A stretch of 64,000 bases of DNA. It comes from Streptomyces lichenis. GTDB lineage: Bacteria; Actinomycetota; Actinomycetes; Streptomycetales; Streptomycetaceae. Below are positions 59,425-64,000 of this stretch, piece after piece. Numbering within the stretch: position 1 is the first letter of the stretch; every line of letters starts with the position of its first letter. A model generated the notes under the pieces. It saw only the letters and a program-made list of their open reading frames with translations. It did not search any database and was not told the DNA's origin. Both the position numbers and the translations under genes were made by a program. The DNA lies in contig NZ_JALPTH010000026.1 in NCBI RefSeq assembly GCF_023218175.1, forward strand, positions 1 to 64,000, read 5' to 3'.

Positions 59425-60477
59425 TCAGATGCAGCCGGCCGTACCGGCGTCGTCCGACCGGGCCGCCCGGTGCGGGGGCGACGGCTCGTGCAGCAGCGGC
59501 TCATGGGCCAGCGGAGGGTCGTCCGGATGCGGGTCGTGCACCCGCAGCGCGGGCCGCTCCGTGGTGAACGGCCGCTCCGGCGCCGCCTCCAGCTCCACGG
59601 GCCGCCCCGGCTCCACCGGCGGCTCCGGCTCCATGGCGGGTTCCGGCCGCGGCTCCGGCTCCGGCGGTGGCGCGGCCTGCTCCGGCGCGGCCTGGTCCGG
59701 CGCGGTCTGCGGCTGGTTCTGGGAGGCCCGCTCCAGGAAGCGCAGCAGCTCCACCGGGAACGGCAGCACCAGCGTGGAGTTCTTCTCCGCGGCCACCGCC
59801 ACGATGGTCTGCAGCAGCCGCAACTGGAGAGCGGCGGGCGTCTCCGACATGCCCCGGGCCGCCTCGGACAGCTTCTTGGAGGCCTGGAGCTCGGCGTCCG
59901 CGTTGATCACCCGGGCCCGCCGCTCCCGGTCGGCCTCGGCCTGCCGGGCCATCGAGCGCTTCATGGTCTCCGGCAGCGAGACGTCCTTGATCTCCACCCG
60001 GTCGATGGTGACGCCCCAGTCCACCGCCGGGTTGTCGATCATCAGCTCCAGCCCCTGGTTGAGCTTCTCCCGGTTGGAGAGCAGGTCGTCCAGGTCGCTC
60101 TTGCCGATGATCGAGCGCAGTGAGGTCTGGGCGATCTGGGAGACCGCGAACCGGTAGTCCTCCACCCGCATGATCGCGGCCGCCGCGTCGACCACCCGGA
60201 AGTAGATCACCGCGTCCACCCGGACCGTGACGTTGTCCCGGGTGATGCCGTCCTGGGAGGGCACCGGCATGGTGACGATCTGCATGTTCACCTTCTGCAG
60301 CCGGTCCACGAACGGCACCACCATGGTGAAGCCGGGACCCCGCACCCCCTTGCGCAGCCGCCCGAAGCGCAGGACCACGCCCTTCTCGTACTGCTTGATC
60401 ACCCTGGCGGCGGACGCCACGTACACCACGGCGGCCGTGCCGGTCGCCGCTGCCGCCACGAGCAGTTCCTCGACCAT
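59425..60477 (-). CDS. Slipin/stomatin (SPFH domain) membrane protein
   Basis: 350 residues. A single N-terminal membrane anchor (about 4-24) is followed by the SPFH domain (about 25-200), with EKGVVLRFGRLRKGVRGPGF, VTVRVDAVIYFRVVDAAAAI and QIAQTSLRSIIGKSDLDDLL, and a coiled-coil stretch RQAEADRERRARVINADAEL. This is the stomatin-type scaffold that forms membrane microdomains. From about residue 260 a long tail follows that is rich in Pro, Glu and Ala (EPEPRPEPAMEPEPPVEP) and is unlike the core, probably disordered. GGAGGGA precedes the ATG. It is not linked to an NfeD gene in this window. Confidence 0.92.
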   Translation of the reverse strand: MVEELLVAAAATGTAAVVYVASAARVIKQYEKGVVLRFGRLRKGVRGPGFTMVVPFVDRLQKVNMQIVTMPVPSQDGITRDNVTVRVDAVIYFRVVDAAAAIMRVEDYRFAVSQIAQTSLRSIIGKSDLDDLLSNREKLNQGLELMIDNPAVDWGVTIDRVEIKDVSLPETMKRSMARQAEADRERRARVINADAELQASKKLSEAARGMSETPAALQLRLLQTIVAVAAEKNSTLVLPFPVELLRFLERASQNQPQTAPDQAAPEQAAPPPEPEPRPEPAMEPEPPVEPGRPVELEAAPERPFTTERPALRVHDPHPDDPPLAHEPLLHEPSPPHRAARSDDAGTAGCI

Positions 60478-60606
60478 GACATCCCTCCCGTCCAGCGGAG
60501 GTATCGGTGTGTTATGCCCAATATCGCACCCGGACGGGCGTAACGGACCGGTTTACCCGAACGGGATCGGGGACGGGGTCGCGCAGTCACCTGCGGAAAA
60601 GGCGGC

Positions 60607-61500
60607 TCAGAGCCAGCCGGCGAACTCCAGCAGCAGCTCGCCGTCCTGCCGGCGGCCCGCCGCCAGCGCCCGGACGCCCGACTCCACGGCCCGGAACAGC
60701 GTCCAGCCGCGCAGCCGCTCCCGGTCCACGTCCAGCGAGTCGGCCAGCCGGTTCACCCGGCGCCGCCCCGAGGACGGCCCGGTGTCCGCCGCCACCAGGT
60801 CCTCCACCCGGTCCCGGACCAGCCGGGCCAGGTCGTACGCCCGCTCGCCGACCACCGGGTCCGGGCCGACCGCCAGCCAGGGGGCGCGGTCGGCGGCCAG
60901 CACCTTGCCCTGCCGGAAGCAGCCGTGCAGCAGCAGTTCCTCGGGGGCGTCCGCGACCAGCGCGTCCCGCGCCTCCAGTGCCGCCGCCACCAGCTCCGCG
61001 GTCTCCGCGTCCTTGGCCGCCCGCATCGCCTCCGCCTGGCGCCCGGTGCGCGCCGCGACCGACTCGAAGGCGTGCCCCGCCGGGGGCTCCACCCAGAGCC
61101 GGCGCACCGTCCCGGCCGCCTCCAGCAGCGCCTTGGCCTCCGGCAGCGAGCGCAGCGACATCTCCGGGTGCAGCCGCTCCAGCAGCAGCCCCGGGCCGCC
61201 GCCGTCCAGCAGCCGCACCGCGCCCCAGCCGTCCCAGTGCGCCAGCGCCGCCCGCTCCAGCTCGGGCGCGGCGAACGGCGGCGCCACCTTCAGCGCGGCC
61301 GGGGCACCCCCGGCGTCCCGCACCAGCACCACCAGGCTGCTGCGCCCGCCCGGGACCGCCACCCGCTCGGCGTCCACCCGCCGGGCGTCCACCGCCTCAC
61401 CGGCCAGCTCGGGCAGGCGGGCCAGCCAGTCGCCGGCCGGGGCGTCCCCGTAGGTCTCGCCGAGTGCCCGGACCAGTCGTCGCGGCGGTTCATAGGCCAT
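60607..61500 (-). CDS. APH(6)-like protein with lost catalytic residues (pseudokinase)
   Basis: 297 residues of the streptomycin 6-kinase/hydroxyurea phosphotransferase fold. The order of segments is intact (LKVAPPFAAPELERAALAHW, LLLERLHPEMSLRSL, then the C-lobe), but the active site is not. The usual HGDLHPGN reads HGCFRQGK, so the catalytic Asp is Cys194, the second His is Arg196, and the Mg-binding Asn is Lys199. The next metal Asp (normally IDPKP) is Gly212 in VGPDPVVGERAYD. It can hardly phosphorylate a drug and may instead bind a ligand or regulate. The change is uniform rather than random decay. GAGGGAA precedes the ATG. Confidence 0.88.
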   Translation of the reverse strand: MAYEPPRRLVRALGETYGDAPAGDWLARLPELAGEAVDARRVDAERVAVPGGRSSLVVLVRDAGGAPAALKVAPPFAAPELERAALAHWDGWGAVRLLDGGGPGLLLERLHPEMSLRSLPEAKALLEAAGTVRRLWVEPPAGHAFESVAARTGRQAEAMRAAKDAETAELVAAALEARDALVADAPEELLLHGCFRQGKVLAADRAPWLAVGPDPVVGERAYDLARLVRDRVEDLVAADTGPSSGRRRVNRLADSLDVDRERLRGWTLFRAVESGVRALAAGRRQDGELLLEFAGWL

Positions 61501-61598
61501 GCGTGCGTTGTTCCCTCTCGTCAGCCGGGCTCACGGTTCCGCGTCCGTACGGGCTCCTCTCCCGGTCGGAACCAGCCGGTCGGCGCGGCCCCGCCGGG

Positions 61599-62021
61599 TC
61601 ACGCCCGCTCGGCGAGCCCAGGAAAGGCTACGCCGCCGCCCCGCCAGCGCACCGCCCGGACCGCCGCCTCCCGCAGCGCACCGGCCGCCTCCCGGCGCAG
61701 CGGGCCTTCGGCGGCCCGTACGAGGTCGGAGTAGACGCCCGCGACCCGGTCCTCCAGCCGGGCGGCGAGCCGGACGGCCGCGGCGGCGTCCGGCACGGCG
61801 AACGGCAGCGCGTAGGCGGCGGCCGAGGCGGCGGGCTCCCCGCCCAGATCCCGTACGGTGCGCGCCAGCGCGTCCCGGCGGGCCCGGTGGGCGGCGTGCG
61901 CGGCGGTCGCCTCGCCCCGCCGGTCCTGGCCGACCCGGCCGCCGACCACCCCGTACCCGTAGACCGCCGCGTGCTCGGCGGCGAGCGCGGCCTGTGCGGC
62001 GTCCAGGGCGGCGGTGGTCAT
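61599..62021 (-). CDS. Ferritin-like DUF4439 protein
   Basis: 140 residues predicted to fold as a four-helix ferritin-like bundle: DAAQAALAAEHAAVYGYGVVGG (with the paired Glu-His and Tyr), AAHRARRDALARTVRDLGGEP, a central helix AAVRLAARLEDRVAGVYSDLV and a C-terminal helix. The metal-binding residues are only partly conserved (Glu16-His17 in helix 1, Glu in ARLEDR), so iron storage is not assured. GAAAGGA lies about seven bases before the ATG. It is 40 bases downstream of a lipoprotein gene of the same length class and is probably co-transcribed with it. Confidence 0.8.
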   Translation of the reverse strand: MTTAALDAAQAALAAEHAAVYGYGVVGGRVGQDRRGEATAAHAAHRARRDALARTVRDLGGEPAASAAAYALPFAVPDAAAAVRLAARLEDRVAGVYSDLVRAAEGPLRREAAGALREAAVRAVRWRGGGVAFPGLAERA

Positions 62022-62061
62022 CGGCGAATCCTTTCGGCGGAGGCAGGGCGGCGACGCGGTC

Positions 62062-62625
62062 TCATGAGGCGGTGCCGGGCTTCGCCGCGGTCAGCAGACA
62101 GGCGTGGGCGGCACTGGCGGCGGCGACCGAGGCGAGCAGCCGGGCGTACTCGGGGGCGGCGGCGCCCAGCGCCCGGGCGTGGGTGTCGGCGGTGGTGGTG
62201 GCGAGCGCGGCCAGGTCCTTGAGGGCGGCCGCGGGGTCGGCGGGGACCGGGGCGCCGGGTGAGCCGGAGGGGCCGGCCTGAGTGGCGGGGGCCCTCGAAC
62301 CCGAAACCGATGGCGAGGAAGAGGGGGAGGCGGGGGGCCGGGTGCCCTCCGGGCCGAGCGCGGCGGTGTGCGCCGCCGCCTCCGCGCGTAGCGGAGCCAG
62401 CCGGTCCGCCAGCCCGGGGTGGGCCGCGGCCACCGCGTCGTACCGGCTCAGCAGGGCGGTGGAGACGGCGGCCGACCGGCGGCGCAGGGTGTCCTCGGCC
62501 CGCTCCTCGGCGGACGGCCCGGTGTCCTCGCCGGAGCCGGCCGTGCACCCGGCCAGCGGCGCGGCGGCGCCCAGCGCCCCGGCCGCGATGAGCACCCGTC
62601 TGCGTGTCGTCCCTCTGCGCCCCAC
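62062..62625 (-). CDS. Lipoprotein with twin-arginine-like signal, ferritin-like partner
   Basis: 187 residues. The N-terminus VGRRGTTRRRVLIAAGALGAAAPLAGC combines basic pairs with a hydrophobic stretch and lipobox LAGC, so it is lipidated and perhaps TAT-exported. The mature part is helical and Ala-rich, with a Ser/Pro/Thr linker in the centre (about 103-135) and a C-terminal helix SVAAASAAHACLLTAAKP. It resembles the exported halves of DUF4439-type pairs, but residue conservation is low. GGGAG precedes the GTG at 62625. Divergent from rimP. Function unknown. Confidence 0.75.
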   Translation of the reverse strand: MGRRGTTRRRVLIAAGALGAAAPLAGCTAGSGEDTGPSAEERAEDTLRRRSAAVSTALLSRYDAVAAAHPGLADRLAPLRAEAAAHTAALGPEGTRPPASPSSSPSVSGSRAPATQAGPSGSPGAPVPADPAAALKDLAALATTTADTHARALGAAAPEYARLLASVAAASAAHACLLTAAKPGTAS

Positions 62626-62812
62626 GCGTCTCTCCCGCCTCTCGCGCGCCGGCCGCTCGGCCCGGCTGTGGTGCCCGGTGGTGAAGATCACCGCAGGCGA
62701 GCGTACCCGCGGCCCCGTCCGGGGTGGACGGCAACACCCCCCGCGACCAGATACCCTTCTCATCGACACGCGAGGAACCCACAACAGCACACGCGGCCGA
62801 GGAGTCACCCGG

Positions 62813-63367
62813 ATGAGCACCACCCAGAGCGAGCGGCTGCGCGGGCTGCTGGAGCCGCTCGTCAACGCCAAGGATCTTGATCTGGAAGAGATCGAGGTGT
62901 CCCGGGCCGGCCGCCGCCGGATGCTGAGAGTGGTCGTGGACTCCGACCACGGGGTGGAACTCGACGCCTGCGCCGAACTGAGCCGGGCGATCTCCGAGAA
63001 GCTGGACGAGACCGACGCCATGGGCGAGGGCGAGTACGTCCTGGAAGTGACCTCGCCGGGCGCCGACCGCCCGCTCACCGAGCACCGCCACTACGTCCGC
63101 GCCACCGGCCGGCTGGTCAAGTTCCAGCTGCGCGAGGGCGGCGAGCTGACCGCCCGGATCATGGGCGTGGACGACGAGGGCGTGGACGCCGAGGTGCCGG
63201 GTGTGAAGGGGCGCAAGCCCACCGCCTGCCGCCTCGCCTTCGCCGACGTCGCCAAGGCGCGGGTGGAGATCGAGTTCAACCGCAAGGACGACAAGGCCGC
63301 CGACGCCCCCGAGGGGCGCCCGGCCGGCGACGACGAGACGGACGAGACGAAGGAAGAGGAGGCGTAG
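62813..63367 (+). CDS. rimP: Ribosome maturation factor RimP
   Basis: Assembly factor for the 30S subunit. 184 residues: an alpha/beta N-terminal domain (about 10-95) with LLEPLVNAKDLDLEEIEVSR and LRVVVDSDHGVELDACAELSRAI, then a small Sm-like beta domain (about 100-165) with YVLEVTSPGADRPLTEHRHY and RLAFADVAKARVEIEF. The last 25 residues are acidic (DETDETKEEEA). ATG 62813 has GGAG about ten bases upstream; candidate -10 TACCCT lies near 62752. It is followed after two bases by nusA, the conserved rimP-nusA order. Confidence 0.95.
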   Translation: MSTTQSERLRGLLEPLVNAKDLDLEEIEVSRAGRRRMLRVVVDSDHGVELDACAELSRAISEKLDETDAMGEGEYVLEVTSPGADRPLTEHRHYVRATGRLVKFQLREGGELTARIMGVDDEGVDAEVPGVKGRKPTACRLAFADVAKARVEIEFNRKDDKAADAPEGRPAGDDETDETKEEEA

Positions 63368-63369
63368 CC

Positions 63370-64000
63370 GTGGACATCGACGTGAAGCTCCTGAGGGGCT
63401 TGGCACAGGAGAAGGAGATCGCGTTCGACCTGCTGGTCGAGGCGATCGAGTCGGCCCTCCTCATCGCGTACCACCGCACCGAGGGCGCCCGCCGCCACGC
63501 CCGGGTCGTGCTGGACCGGAACACCGGCCATGTCACGGTCTGGGCCAAGGAGGAGGCCGCCGACCTGGGGGAGGGGCAGGAGCCGAAGGACTTCGACGAC
63601 ACCCCCTCCGACTTCGGCCGGATCGCGGCGTCCACCGCCCGCCAGGTCATCCAGCAGCGGCTGCGGGACGCGGAGAACGACATCACCTTCGGCGAGTACG
63701 CCCGCCGTGAGGGCGATGTGGTGGCCGGCCAGGTCCAGCAGGGCAAGGACCCGAAGAACGTCCTGGTCAGGCTGGACGACAAACTGGAGGCCATCCTGCC
63801 GGTGCAGGAGCAGGTGCCGGGCGAGGAGTACGGCCACGGCGTGCGGCTGCGCACCTATGTGGTGCGGGTCGCCAAGGGCGTGCGCGGCCCCTCGGTCACC
63901 CTCTCGCGCACCCACCCCAACCTGGTGAAGAAGCTGTTCGCGCTGGAGGTCCCGGAGATCGCCGACGGTTCGGTGGAGATCGCGGCCATCGCCCGCGAGG
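63370..64000 (+). CDS. nusA: Transcription termination/antitermination protein NusA (partial, runs off window)
   Basis: First 210 residues of NusA, the RNA polymerase-binding elongation factor. GTG at 63370 follows GAGGAGG (63355-63361) and lies two bases after the rimP stop. The N-terminal RNA polymerase-binding domain reads VDIDVKLLRGLAQEKEIAFD and LLVEAIESALLIAYHRTEGA. The S1 domain begins around residue 110 (NDITFGEYARREGDVVAGQV). The S1 end and the first KH-domain part follow (VTLSRTHPNLVKKLFALEVP). Translation is open to the last base, so the gene continues beyond 64000. NusA in other bacteria can regulate its own operon by termination in the rimP leader. Confidence 0.95.
   Translation, partial: MDIDVKLLRGLAQEKEIAFDLLVEAIESALLIAYHRTEGARRHARVVLDRNTGHVTVWAKEEAADLGEGQEPKDFDDTPSDFGRIAASTARQVIQQRLRDAENDITFGEYARREGDVVAGQVQQGKDPKNVLVRLDDKLEAILPVQEQVPGEEYGHGVRLRTYVVRVAKGVRGPSVTLSRTHPNLVKKLFALEVPEIADGSVEIAAIARE

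Overview
The window is chromosomal DNA from a Streptomyces or close relative. GC content is very high, third codon positions are almost always G or C, GTG starts are common, and many neighbouring genes overlap by 4 bases (ATGA or GTGA). The gene order rpsB-tsf-pyrH-frr-cdsA-rlmN ... dxr-rseP-ispG-GNAT-GNAT-proS ... rimP-nusA is the conserved Streptomyces core arrangement. I see no transposase, integrase, phage gene, CRISPR array, rRNA or tRNA. It reads as a stable core segment with a few decayed genes and local repeats.

Layout. 0.1-7.4 kb: a secreted M23-type protein divergent from the translation and lipid block rpsB, tsf, pyrH, frr, cdsA, then rlmN. 7.4-11.6 kb: a TPP riboswitch followed by a thiamine ABC importer (binding lipoprotein, fused permease, ATPase). 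11.6-15.3 kb: a decayed GT4 glycosyltransferase, a LOG-family protein, and an ABC permease/ATPase pair whose ATPase has a degenerate signature loop. 15.5-19.1 kb: class III aminotransferase and Lrp regulator, divergent from an aminobutyraldehyde-type dehydrogenase. 19.1-24.4 kb: small membrane proteins, a deaminase/GDPD/methyltransferase operon, a DUF4190 protein, a repeat-bearing spacer, and a NADAR protein. 24.6-32.1 kb: a six-gene polyamine uptake and oxidation operon (aldehyde dehydrogenase, TAT lipoprotein, ATPase, two permeases, FAD amine oxidase). 32.3-37.5 kb: a hypothetical protein, a GH18 chitinase with a DasR-type operator, a PAP2 protein, a Phd-like small protein and gabT. 38.1-46.9 kb: a membrane P-loop ATPase, a PucR regulator, a MEDS-HATPase/MEDS-STAS pair, an EamA transporter and a third aldehyde dehydrogenase. 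47.1-50.9 kb: a Ser/Thr kinase and a long acyl-CoA dehydrogenase. 51.0-59.4 kb: dxr-rseP-ispG, a compound minisatellite of about 0.7 kb, two GNAT proteins and proS. 59.4-64.0 kb: a slipin, a kinase-dead APH-like protein, a ferritin-like/lipoprotein pair, then rimP and the start of nusA, which runs off the window.

How genes work together. The aminotransferase, Lrp regulator and aldehyde dehydrogenase at 15.5-19 kb, the import and oxidation operon at 24.6-32 kb and gabT at 36-37.5 kb form a dispersed set for taking up polyamines and degrading them through aldehyde and GABA intermediates. The gamma-glutamylation and hydrolysis steps of the known Streptomyces route are not in the window. dxr and ispG are two steps of the MEP isoprenoid pathway, with the site-2 protease rseP between them. 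The deaminase at 21.2 kb probably serves futalosine-pathway menaquinone synthesis.

The points most worth a second look are active-site losses in otherwise intact genes (M23 protein, APH-like protein, STAS protein, ABC signature loop), the compound minisatellite at 55.3-55.9 kb, the riboswitch with its ribosome-binding-site hairpin, the dre-like site in the chitinase promoter, and four apparently leaderless genes.
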